Assembly (NCBI GenBank): GCA_964007475.1
Contig: OZ023274.1
Location: 87,005,936 to 87,069,935 of the forward strand
Source: Hybos culiciformis
Lineage: Eukaryota > Arthropoda > Insecta > Diptera > Hybotidae
DNA length: 64,000 nt
Direction: 5' to 3'
Within the stretch, counting starts at the first letter, position 1; each line of letters starts with the position of its first letter. This document shows positions 9,580 to 19,896 of this stretch, piece by piece. The notes beneath the pieces were generated by a model. That model was not told the origin of the DNA, made no database searches, and was given only the letters and a program-made list of their open reading frames with translations. A program made the translations under genes and the position numbers.

Positions 9580-11419
9580 CATAAAGGAAGTATAAATAGA
9601 GGAACTAGTCCCATACAAAAAATTCGAATAAAAAAAGTTAAACAAAATTAGATCAGACCCCCAAGCTTTTATTTTTGTTTAGAATATATCGCTATAACGA
9701 GAGAGCTTTATAGCTTTTAAAATATTTTTTATATAAAGCTTTTAAAAATAAACAAAATATTTCCTTTATTATAATTGTATTTTAATGTTTACTAGTATTT
9801 GTTCTCTATAAAAAAAATTGGGTTAGATAAATGTAAATAAAAAAAATTTATTTGAAAGCATTAATAAATTCATTTTATTTCATGTTTATTTACATATCGA
9901 CGGTCTCGTGCAAAAAGAACGAAACTGTAAGTTTGGCCGTTTTGACCTAATATTGTACAAAAATCATAAAAAAACTAAAATTTGAATATGTTCAAAGTCG
10001 AAAGCTCTCATAAATTATCCGCAATGACTATTTCTATTTTCCCGAAAGTACCAAAACGTACAACAAAAAAAGAAAAAAAAATTTTCAAAACCAATTTTCT
10101 CTACACTATGTTTTTGCAGTTTCGTGATTTTTGCATGAGACCGACGATGCTCACATTATTTTATAATAAAAAATAATGATTTTTTTTGTTCTTTTATTTT
10201 AGTTTGTAAGGATACTTTCACTTTTTAAGAATAACAAACTCCAAAAATTTAAATTTATGTTCATAACATTCGTCTGTTTCGGTGAACCAGAAATCATATT
10301 TTTTTGATAATTTTGTTGCGTCCAAACAGCAATGTAATTGTATACTGTTTGTTAGAAATTTTTTTTTATACACATTTTGAGCAAAACAGTTATCAAAAAA
10401 TTTTATATAAAATCTGTTAATTTCAAACAGATCATCTTTTGGTGCTTTCAAATAAAATATTTCCAAATCAGTCTCATAATTCTTCAGATATAAAAATTGT
10501 TCTGATTTCAATACAAGGACATCATTAGTTTTTTTTAAGTTTTTTTTATGAATGTGGTCGATAGAAGATAACTTGTTTAGCCGACTACTTTTTACGGAGC
10601 TCTAACTTCATGAATTAGTAAAATGTTTACGTGAAGGTTGCGCATTAAAAAAAGTGCGACTACCTACTCATTAATATATAAAATAAATTAATAAATACTT
10701 TACTTTATATTATTCAAATTATTTATATTTATTTTAATTCCGTATCCAAATTGATAAATTTTCAATAATAATAAAATATTCCGGTATAATTTTCTTAATG
10801 TCCTTATAAAAATTTCTAAATTTAAATAATTAAAACAAAGTTCATTCAAAACATTTTAATATACACATGCACTATTAAAACACTATTATTTTAAAGAACG
10901 AACTAATTAAACGTAAATTTACGAAAAAATAAAATAATGTCTCCCACTATCGTTTAAGAATATTTTATCCAAAGGTGATAAAATATTATGACTTATTATC
11001 TCTTTATTAAAGTAAAAATTAAATTTCAATATATATATATTTATTGATTTGAAATAACTTATGATATGAAATTTTATAAATTTCAATTTAGACGAAGATG
11101 CTAGTTTTTAAAAAAAATAAAATCATAGTTGTAATAAATTGGTTTTTGGCACATCACAACAATACATATTTAGACACATATTTTTTCATTTATTCATTAT
11201 AGTTATGATTTTTCGCACAACTACATTCGAATTTTTATAAGTGTGTAATTTTAAAACTAAACATCCTCAAAATTGAAAAAAATTAATGAGTATTACAGAG
11301 AATAGAAAAGCTTTTTTGCATACATATGTTTTGGGGGTCTGAAAAAATAGGAAAAAAAATAAAAACGATATTTTAAAAAGTTGTTTGACATAGTTACTCT
11401 ATATTATACTTCCTTTATG
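9580..11419. mobile_element. 1.84-kb inverted-repeat DNA transposon, non-autonomous
   Basis: The left end CATAAAGGAAGTATAA and right end TTATACTTCCTTTATG are inverted copies. Both sides carry the 7-bp direct repeat GTTTTAC (9573-9579, 11420-11426), present once at the paralogous empty site (16085-16091). TIR similarity continues inward with gaps, including a CAGACCCCCAA word near both ends. A second inverted pair lies inside (9898-9927 and 10117-10143). No transposase motif was recognised. CAT... ends with a 7-8 bp duplication would fit a P-like or hAT-like element, but the superfamily cannot be fixed. Confidence 0.8.
10218..10511 (-). CDS. Unrecognised 97-codon ORF inside the 1.84-kb element
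   Basis: An open frame from ATG at 10511 encodes a basic/aromatic protein without a known motif (LEIFYLKAPKDDLFEINR and FWFTETDECYEHKFKF stand out as unlike random AT-rich peptides). It lies wholly inside the inverted-repeat element. It could be a remnant of transposon or captured host coding sequence; function unknown. Confidence 0.25.
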   Translation of the reverse strand: MKSEQFLYLKNYETDLEIFYLKAPKDDLFEINRFYIKFFDNCFAQNVYKKKFLTNSIQLHCCLDATKLSKKYDFWFTETDECYEHKFKFLEFVILKK

Positions 11420-11742
11420 GTTTTACATTATTTTAAATTTTTATCAGAAATAAAGTCAATTGAAAAAACAGAAAACTAATCAAAGGGTATAAAATATAAA
11501 TGTAATTTTAAATAGAATAGGTATAGGATTCATTGAAAATTTGTATTAGGAATTGAAGTTAATAGACCTTTACTTATCTATTATTATTCTAGCTTTTATG
11601 CTCTATTAGACTTAAAGACTTTATTCAAGACCAAATTAATAATATCGACATCCTATTTTATCTTTTTTAGAATATGGATGTGGTCAAATTGGCTTTATAA
11701 GTAATGTTTATTTTATTTTAATTTAACTATGTTATATTATTG

Positions 11743-12221
11743 CATAGGTGGCCATAACGTCGCTCGCGAGCCGCATGCGGCTCTTGAAGTCGATTGGAAT
11801 GGATCTTATGCACATTTTGTAATAATTCCTATAACAAAACTTTCTATTCTCGTTTACATATTCTCGTTTACATATTGCGTATTTTTTTAACAAATTTTAA
11901 TTTTGACAAATTTAACCACAACTTGACTAAGCGAAATTTAAAACGCCTACTAATTTACACCAACAAAAAATATAACTTTTTAAACTATTTCACTTTAAAA
12001 TTATTAGATGAACAGTTAAATTTGAAAAAAAAAAAAAACTATTTAACTCCTACTAATTTACGCAAAAAAAAAATTTCAGTTTAAATTAAAAATTTTAACT
12101 GATTCACTTTAAAATTAGATTAATCCTGTATACCTATATGTATAATATAAATTATAAATGGCTCTTTAAAATATTAATTCATATATGTGGCTCCCAAAGT
12201 TAGTATAGCTGGCCGCCCCTG
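11743..12221. mobile_element. hAT-like non-autonomous element
   Basis: The left end CATAGGTGGCC and the right end (reverse complement CAGGGGCGGCC) are hAT-type termini. Subterminal GAGCCGCATGCGGCTC and GGGAGCCACAT words are characteristic. Flanking 8-mers (tattattg, ttatattg) match only in part, so the duplication is decayed. The interior is AT-rich; a 96-codon open frame inside it has no motif. Confidence 0.6.
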
Positions 12222-13490
12222 TTATATTGTATTACTTACTCCAAATCAGTAATGCAAAATAAATTTTAAATTCAAAGTTGCGGCTTCATTTGCTGGCGAG
12301 CAATCGGGAATTTAATTCCAGAATCAATGTTGGCCTTCGGTTGTTACGTCTTACATTTATATACTATTTTAGTTTACTTCACACGAATTTCAAACCAAGA
12401 TTTAAAAAAAAAATTAGTTTTATTAGATGAAAAATTGATCATAAATCTCATCAAAGTTCATAAATATTCAAAATTATTTTTTCTTTTTTTTTTACTTTTA
12501 TACCATAATACTACTGAATATTATATTTTGTTTTTATAATTATTCTACAGATTTTTTAGTGTAAATATTTTTTTTTTTTCATTTTAACAAAATCAAAAGG
12601 AATTTGCATATTTATTAATGAAATTTAAACAAAATAAAATTATGAATTATGAAAAAAATTAAAATAAATTTGTCAAATTTATAATCGGTCATAATAAAAA
12701 ACATTGTTACGTCGAACGCGAAAATATTTGCTAAAAGTCAAATAAAAATTTAATAAAAAGATATGAAACTAAATTTTTCGTCGATTGGTCCGAATTTGGT
12801 AAATTTTGATTAATCTTTTTAATTAATTTTAAAAAAGAAAATAACAATTAAAATTTAAATTAAAGTTTATTATTACAATTTATGCAGTTTTTTGCTAAGT
12901 AATTGCTAAAAGATACAATAGGCCCTAATTGTGACATTTTTATTAAAGTTGGATTAATTTGAGGTAATTCGTGAAATTGAAGGCTTAAATAATTTATAAA
13001 TTTTTTAATTTAATTTTTAAAGTTTGGAGTTCATTTTTACAACGCCTCTTAAAGTTAAAACTTTAAAAACGATTCTAAAAGTTTTAAGTGAACAATAACA
13101 GAAAAGTGTTAATTTTTTTGTTTTTTAATAAATTGATTAAATTATTAAAAAATTTTTTATATTTAAATTAGATAGGTATAGGAAAACCACATAATCTGTT
13201 AAAATTTTTCTGAAACGAATAAAATCTCTGTAAGATTTTTCTCTTATTTTGAAATTTTATATGTACATACAACTTTTGTTAGAAATAAGAGAAAATTCTA
13301 TTTAGTATTAACTACAATGATAACTCTTTGTAAAGCTCAATATTTCCCAAAATTGTTTTTTTTTAAAATAAAATTTATTTTTTGAGATCAAAATGTTGTT
13401 TTATAAAAAGTTTATTTTTTAAATTAGCTGATTATTCAAAAATAATTGAGAATTATTTGTTCGGAACAGTTTTTTCTAAATATAAAATTC
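12222..13490. other. AT-rich spacer
   Basis: No supported gene. A 70-codon frame at 12327-12539 has no recognisable motif. Confidence 0.4.
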
Positions 13491-13563
13491 ACTAACTACT
13501 AGCATTGATTAAGAATAGAAGCTAACCATCTTTGTGTATTCTTAATCAATGCTACTAGTTAGT
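13491..13563. repeat. Near-perfect hairpin, 27-bp arms
   Basis: Arms at 13491-13517 and 13537-13563 pair at 26 of 27 positions (ACTAACTACTAGCATTGATT against its inverted copy) around a 19-base loop. It could be a tiny MITE relic or a transcribed hairpin precursor. Confidence 0.75.
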
Positions 13564-13732
13564 ATTTTGTTATATAACAAAAAAAACCTGAATGAAAAGA
13601 AGATAAATTTCAGTTTTACTTTTTTTTAAAGTTTGGAATCAATGGTACTACAGTTCAAACTCACTGAAAAGTTTTTTACGATGAGTACGTGATTTAATTT
13701 ATATGGCTATCAATACTTTTTTTATGTATAAG

Positions 13733-13788
13733 ATCTTAGATCTACAACAGCGCAGCGAGCAATTGAAGGAATTAAGAAAAGATATTAA
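13733..13788 (+). CDS. Candidate small exon, coiled-coil-like
   Basis: After atgtataag the frame reads ILDLQQRSEQLKELRKDI with GC-rich codons (CAG CGC AGC GAG), ending at a weak donor, gtgcaag at 13789. The peptide is heptad-like and unlike AT-rich noise, but no adjoining exon was found. It may be a decayed exon or a transposon piece. Confidence 0.2.
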
Positions 13789-13795
13789 GTGCAAG

Positions 13796-15932
13796 TTTTT
13801 TCAATGCATTGAACTTATTATTTAAACTTATTAATTTTATAGTGTATTATAAAATAAATTTTATATATTTTTGAAATTAGCACTTATATTAAATCAATAA
13901 TGTGGGTATTACAATTTTATTCTTGATATTGTTTTTTATCAGTAAAAAACAAAATTAAATTGAAAATTGAGAGAAAAATTAAATGAAAAATCTTAGTTCT
14001 TTTTGCAAAGTAGATTTAGTTTATGAGAATACTTCGGCAAAATCGGTACTAAATTTCATTTTTAATAATTTGCGATATTTAAAAAAAAAAAAAGAATTAT
14101 TTTTTTATGTTTAAAAAAAATTATTGTTGACATAATTTGGTAAACATTATTTTCTCTAAAAGAAAATTGATTGTTTGTTTTTCTTCCGTAAATTTTAATT
14201 TGTTTTTGTTTAACATTTTAGCACTTCTTTACAAAAAGAAAATTAATAATAAACAATAATAAATTTAATAGTATTAGATATTTATATAATTGTATATATA
14301 AAATTTGAATGATTTATTGACTTTAAGATCCGTAAATAACTATGGAATTATGTACATATATATATATATACAAGTATTTGTAATAAACACAAAATTTTAA
14401 TAATTTTATTTTATCGTATTAAATATTATTTAACCGCATAAAATGAGTGAGACTGAAGAAAAATCCAATTTTCTGTAATATAGATGGAGGAGAATTTCAG
14501 AATGATGAGTATTTGGAATTATTTTTTGTCAAAATTCTATTAATAAATATATTCGAAAGGATAAAAGGAGGTTTTTTTTCTTGTTCTTGTTGTTGCGGTA
14601 ATGTTTAGAAGTATTTATACGTTCTTTATTCTGAACCTACAAAACTTTCTTTTTTCACTTTTACTAAGATTGAAAACAAATGACTGTTAATTGGTATATA
14701 ATTTTTTTCTTAAATACCACTCAAAGAATATTTAAAATGTGCTCTCGGTACTGCGGCTAAATGTATAATATTTATGGTAGCTTTCAAATATTAAACCTTT
14801 TCGGTTTCAAAAAGAGATTCTCAAGCTAAGTTCTTTCTTGAAAAATGCACAGCCAGTTAGTTCATTTCGCTATCGAAAAATTTCTCTGTTATCTCTCTGT
14901 TTTCATATCTTAAGTTTTTTTCATGTTTTAACTCACAGACATGGAATGGGGGACAACAAAATTGTTTACGAACAATTTAAAAAATATGTTATTGAAAAAA
15001 AATGTTCTATTTCAAATTTTCTGAAAAACCACTGTTAATGTATAAAATAAATGTGAAAAACGTTTACTTGGAAGATATCGTGCCGTTATTATTAAAATTT
15101 CTTACTTCCAAATATTATGATTTCTAATATATAGTTTTATTAAATACGGTAGTTTAATTCATTTAATGATATCTATTCATACGATTAAGGTTCAATATTA
15201 TAGGATCATGTTATCATTCGTCGTATTTTATTTATTTGATTAATTGAAAAACATTATTAGGTACATACTATAATTTTATACTTTACCTAAATGATGTCGA
15301 GTAATGAGTAGTAATAAAATATTTTGGTTAGAGTTTCTGAATTTTTCTTATCTCGCTTTAATAATGAATTTGAAACTAAAACGTAAATTTTAAGTTAATA
15401 CAAATTTAATAAATTTTATAATTCAATCCATCCTGATTTAAATTTCTTTTTATAATATAAAATCACTATAGTTTAAGAGATAAGAATAATTTTGATTCTC
15501 AACAGCTAATTAATTACTAATATTAACAACTTGATCAGTGTTTTATTATCATAATCGATATATCTAGGGGAAAAGGATAAAAACCCCTAATAAACTTTAT
15601 AATGTTTGATTATATGATGGAAAATTACAAAGAAAAATTTAAAAAAAAATCTCTAGTAAAGGCAATTTTCTTTCTTTCTTTTTTCTTTGTAATTCTATAT
15701 TCAAAATTAATCTATATCTCCTGATTCAAAATTGGGTCTAATTTCAATATTTTCTTGCCTAAAATGTGTTAGTTCATAGATTTTTATAAATATTATTATA
15801 TGTATCAGAAAGAATGTACAAATGTAATTAAAAAAAAAAATTTATCTTATATAATTTGTAGATCTTTAAGTTAGGACTTTTAGAATTTTGAAAATATTAA
15901 GATACTCGTACTAAGCTATACACTTTTTTATA
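13796..15932. other. AT-rich spacer
   Basis: No supported gene. A 66-codon frame at 14838-15038 has no motif, and a short (at)n run lies near 14357-14370. Confidence 0.4.
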
Positions 15933-16210
15933 ATTTATTAAATATATTGCAAAATTTCATATTCATTGAAGTAAATATAAATGAAATATAAAAATTTATT
16001 GATATATAAATGTAATCATAATGCAATTTCATTTTTATTGCAGACTATATTGATTTATAATGTGGACTCAATAATATTAATTTTGTTTTACATAATTTTC
16101 ATCAGAAATAGAATTACTAGTGTATAAAAATGTAATTTCAAACGGAATGGGGTTTATCTCACAAAATTTGCACTTGGAATGAATGTTACGCGACTTTTAT
16201 AGAGTTTTTA
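15933..16210. repeat. Dispersed/duplicated segment, copy B (empty site)
   Basis: Uninterrupted counterpart of 9348-9579 plus 11420-11560. A single GTTTTAC at 16085-16091 marks where copy A received the 1.84-kb element. Confidence 0.8.
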
Positions 16211-18837
16211 TTTTGAACTTGTACTGGGCTGACCTGAAATTATATTAAAGTTATCCTTAGATTCTTTTATACTTTATTCAGGCATTCATTTCATATATTT
16301 AATAAATTAAATAATTCTTGCATTTTTAGCTAGAATTTTTACAACTTAAAATTAATTGATATACTATAAACTTTACATAATTCCATGTCCATATAAAAAA
16401 TAATGGTAAAAAAATTTATTTTGTTTCAAATAAGTTTTCAAAATTTCAACTTTTGTAATAAAAAAAATTTTCTTGAATTTATTTTATATATTATCGCTAT
16501 CAAATTGAACTACATTAACCTTTCGAAAGCGTATAAACATAATATTTTCTTCTCTTTATTTCTGATACTAAAATAATACAAAAAAAAATCAACAAATAAG
16601 AATAATAAAAATAAATATTTTATGATTTTGTGGCTTTTAATAATAAATTAAAAAAAAAAAAGAAAAAAACTAAGGAAGGAAATGAACATGGAATTAAAAA
16701 GAAATTAAATATAGAAAATAGAAAGTAAATAAACATGAAAAATGTTTACCTTTTTTTGTGTCTCAAAGGATTTTTAGGATAAACTTAAGTAAATTACATT
16801 AACACAAATTTTCCAACAAAAGTTTAATCAATTAATTTATTATTGCTAAATTAATTATATTGAAAGAAAAAGAGAAAAAAAAAACTTTTATTAATGAGTT
16901 GTTGAAAGAAAAATTTACGATTTATTTTTTGCAAGTATTTAAGAAATTGAATAATTTTCTTTTATTTTATATTTTATTATATGTATTAAGCAATTTACTA
17001 ATTTTTATATAATGTTAGTATGTGAGTATAAATTGTTTTATACTTATCTATTTCTTTGATTATATATGTTTACAAGAGTATTTGATCAAAGTTAAACTTT
17101 GATTGTAAATTTAAGTCGAGAAATCAGTTTTGTCGTATAACAAATTAAAAATTAAGACTAAAAATATAGCAGCATTTTTGAAAATCCTTCACATAAAAAA
17201 TCTATTTTCTAATATCTGATTTCTAGTTTAGGAGTTTCAGCTCTTGCATTAAGAATTAAGCCAACTAAAACTTTTCGCTTTGTAATGTTGTATAAGATAC
17301 TAATATACATAGATTATATTTTAAGAAAGAACATTAATTGAATAATTCATAAATAAAAAAAATTAATTCACTATTTAACCCAATTATATTGAATCTAAAT
17401 TTTCCAGGTTAAAAATTAATAAAGCACCAAATTGAGTTTTTGTTCTTGATTTAAGAAATAAAAATCTACATAAAAAAGATAAAAGAAATTAAGTTATTTC
17501 CAATTGTAAATTGAATTGAAATATGTGTCAAGAAAAAGAAAGAAAAGTTTTATATTTATGTAGAAAATTTTGTACATAGAAATCAATAATTATGCTGAGT
17601 TTAATAACTATACATTTATTCAAATCTACACATATATGGATTTTATGTTTTAAAACAAAAGGTAAAGGGAAATAATAATAGTTCTATCAAAAGAATATAT
17701 ACGGACTAAGTTTAACATGATTATTTAATAATATAATTGACTTACTATTTATTAATCCCAATCAAAACCAAAAATGGTATAGTTTAAATGTTTTCTAAAT
17801 TTAGTTCAATATAAGAACATATTGATGCTAACATTTGAAAATAAAATATATATAGATTTGTAAAAAGCAGTTCTAAATTATTAAAAAAATTACTCAAAAC
17901 CAATTTAAGAAATTCATAATAAATCTATTATGGATAAGACAATTTGTCATCTATGTGAAATATTTATTTCAATTAATTTTATAGCATAATTTTCATGGCA
18001 GTAAAAATTTTAAAAGTAATTAACATAAACCAGAAAGAGTGATAATTACAGTTGTTTGACTTTGGAAGAACTTTTATTTTGTTTTTTGTTAATACAACAA
18101 GGACATGACAGAAACTTTCCCCAATAAATTTTACATTTTTAATTAAAAATAAAAGAAAAGCTACCATCGTAATAAATTTTAGAACACTTTTTTTTATAGT
18201 TCATATAAATATTTTTTTTTTTTTTAGAATTAAGTACATTTAATAAGTACAGAAATGGATGCAATTTTGATTTGAATTTGTAAATATAATGTAAATTATG
18301 ATAAATTGAGTCAGAAGTCATGATCAAACTAGAAAAAAGCCTACACAGAAAAAATAGTGCAGGCCTAGCCTAGTAACTATGCGTTGATTTTTGTCATTTC
18401 GAAAAAAATGCTTTTATTTTTTTATTGATAAAGTACGCCTTGATTTTTTTTGTTTACATTTTAAAGTTTTTATCAAAGTACGCCTTGCATTCAGTGTTGC
18501 ATAATCATTCGGTTATTTTATTTATTATTTACGTTTAAAAAAATAAATAGAGGAAAGTGCCAACACTGTCAAGGTCGTTTAAGAGGTGAGTTCACCTTTT
18601 ATTATATTAGATATTTTTTGTATCTCGTTAACTAATTTTTTTTTTTTAATTTAACGGGTTGAAATTTTGAAGACGGATAATTTTTCCGTGGCCTTGTAGT
18701 GATTTACTATGCGTGGTAAAATAGATATTTCAAATTCACCAAAACAGATAGAAGGAAAAATTCAGTTGAGAATTTATTTATTCCATACTTAAATTTAAAC
18801 CATTAATACACGTTTGGTTCAAGACACTCTCAAATAT
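16211..18837. other. AT-rich spacer
   Basis: No gene or clear element seen. Around 18420-18500 a short word, aagtacgccttg, is repeated. Confidence 0.4.
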
Positions 18838-19135
18838 GTTTTTTAACCAGTTTCCATCAAAAATTAAAAAAACTGACTTCATGATTTCATTAAAAGTCTA
18901 TAAGTCCGTCTGTCTGCCACTAAAATGGTTATAATAACTAATGCACTGCCAAAAACAATTTAAAAATATGCGCAATCTCGTTCATTTTCACGTCGATGAG
19001 GTTCTATGATGTCGGTTTTGGGAGTTAAAACCTTTCAACTATAGACAATGGTTTAAAAAAAATCAAATATTTTACTTTTTTTAAAGTTTTAAAGGATCAC
19101 GATGAAAATTAGTGTATTGGGTGATTAGAAAAACT
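18838..19135. repeat. Dispersed repeat, copy 1 (with 54128-54395)
   Basis: It shares in order, with its partner, a ccatcaaaaat word, gtccgtctgtctgccactaa (partner gtccgtccgccactaa), atctcgttcattttcac, and a terminal block around gtgtattggg. Same orientation, diverged, no coding potential. Confidence 0.65.
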
Positions 19136-19157
19136 GATTCGGACAGGGATCTAGATT

Positions 19158-19887
19158 GGCGCAGTGAAATAAGGCCGCGGGAAATAAGGCCGCGATAGGT
19201 TTTTTGTTGCGGTCTTATTTCATTTTGAAAAATGAAATAAGGCCGCGAAAAAATCCTCGCGGTCTTATTTCATTTTGAAAAATGAAATAAGACCGCATAA
19301 AATTCCTCGCGGCCTTATTTCGTTTTGAAAAATGAAATAAGACCGCGACAAAAAAAAAAATTAATCGGAGGGCTAATTTCATTTTGAAAAATGAAATAAG
19401 GCCGCGAGGATTTTTTCGCGGCCTTATTTCATTTTGAAAAACGCAATAAGGCCGCGTAATCTTGTGAGGTGAGCACACAGAGCAGGGGGCAGCAGGGCGG
19501 CGGGCGGGCGGTTGGTCAGTGGGATTTGCGGCTAGCGCCGCCCGCCGCCCTGCTGCCCCCTGCCCTGTGTGCTCACCTCACAAGATTACGCGACCTTATT
19601 TCGTTTATAAAAATGAAATTAGCCCTCCGAATAATTGTTTTTTTTTGTCGCGGCCTTATTTCATTTTTCAAAACGAAATAAGGCCGCGAGGAATTTTTTG
19701 CGGTCTTATTTCATTTTTCAAAATGAAATAAGACCGCGAGGATTTTTTCGCGGCCTTATTTCATTTTGAAAAACGAAATAAGGCCGCGAAAAAATCTTCG
19801 CGGCCTTATTTCATTTTTCAAAATGAAATAAGACCGCAACAAAAAAACGTCGCGGCCTTATTTCCTGCGGCCTTATTTCCATCCCCC
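19158..19887. mobile_element. 730-bp foldback element made of GCGG-palindromes
   Basis: The whole element is a mirror: palindromic units of the form CGCGGYCTTATTTCATTTT / AAAATGAAATAAGRCCGCG, about 40 bp each, are arrayed on both sides of a GC-rich central palindrome. It is flanked by a 9-bp direct repeat, ATCTAGATT (19149-19157, 19888-19896), supporting transposition. The ends (GGCGCAGTGAAATAAGG; right end inverted GGGGGATGGAAATAAGG) are imperfect inverted repeats. The 9-bp duplication and long foldback arms would fit a Mutator-like foldback element; that assignment is inference. Open frames across it are by-products of the repeats. Confidence 0.75.
19453..19592. repeat. GC-rich central palindrome
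   Basis: Arms of about 60 bp start CGCGTAATCTTGTGAGGTGA on the left and match inverted on the right up to the last CG at 19592. They include G-runs (gcagggggcagcagggcggc). It is far richer in GC than anything else in the window. Confidence 0.85.
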
Positions 19888-19896
19888 ATCTAGATT

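Larger units (their letters stand above)
9348..11560. repeat. Dispersed/duplicated segment, copy A (interrupted by the 9580-11419 element)
   Basis: Sequence at 9348-9579 and 11420-11560 is closely similar to the uninterrupted segment at 15933-16210, for example the shared run starting gcaaaatttcatattcattg. The alignment resumes directly on both sides of the inserted element. Confidence 0.8.

Noticed and set aside
14838..15038. 66-codon plus-strand frame
   Set aside because: No recognisable domain and composition close to background.
19215..19731. Open frames of 70-87 codons across the palindrome array
   Set aside because: They are read through repeated ATTTCATTTT units and appear on both strands; they are a by-product of the repeat.
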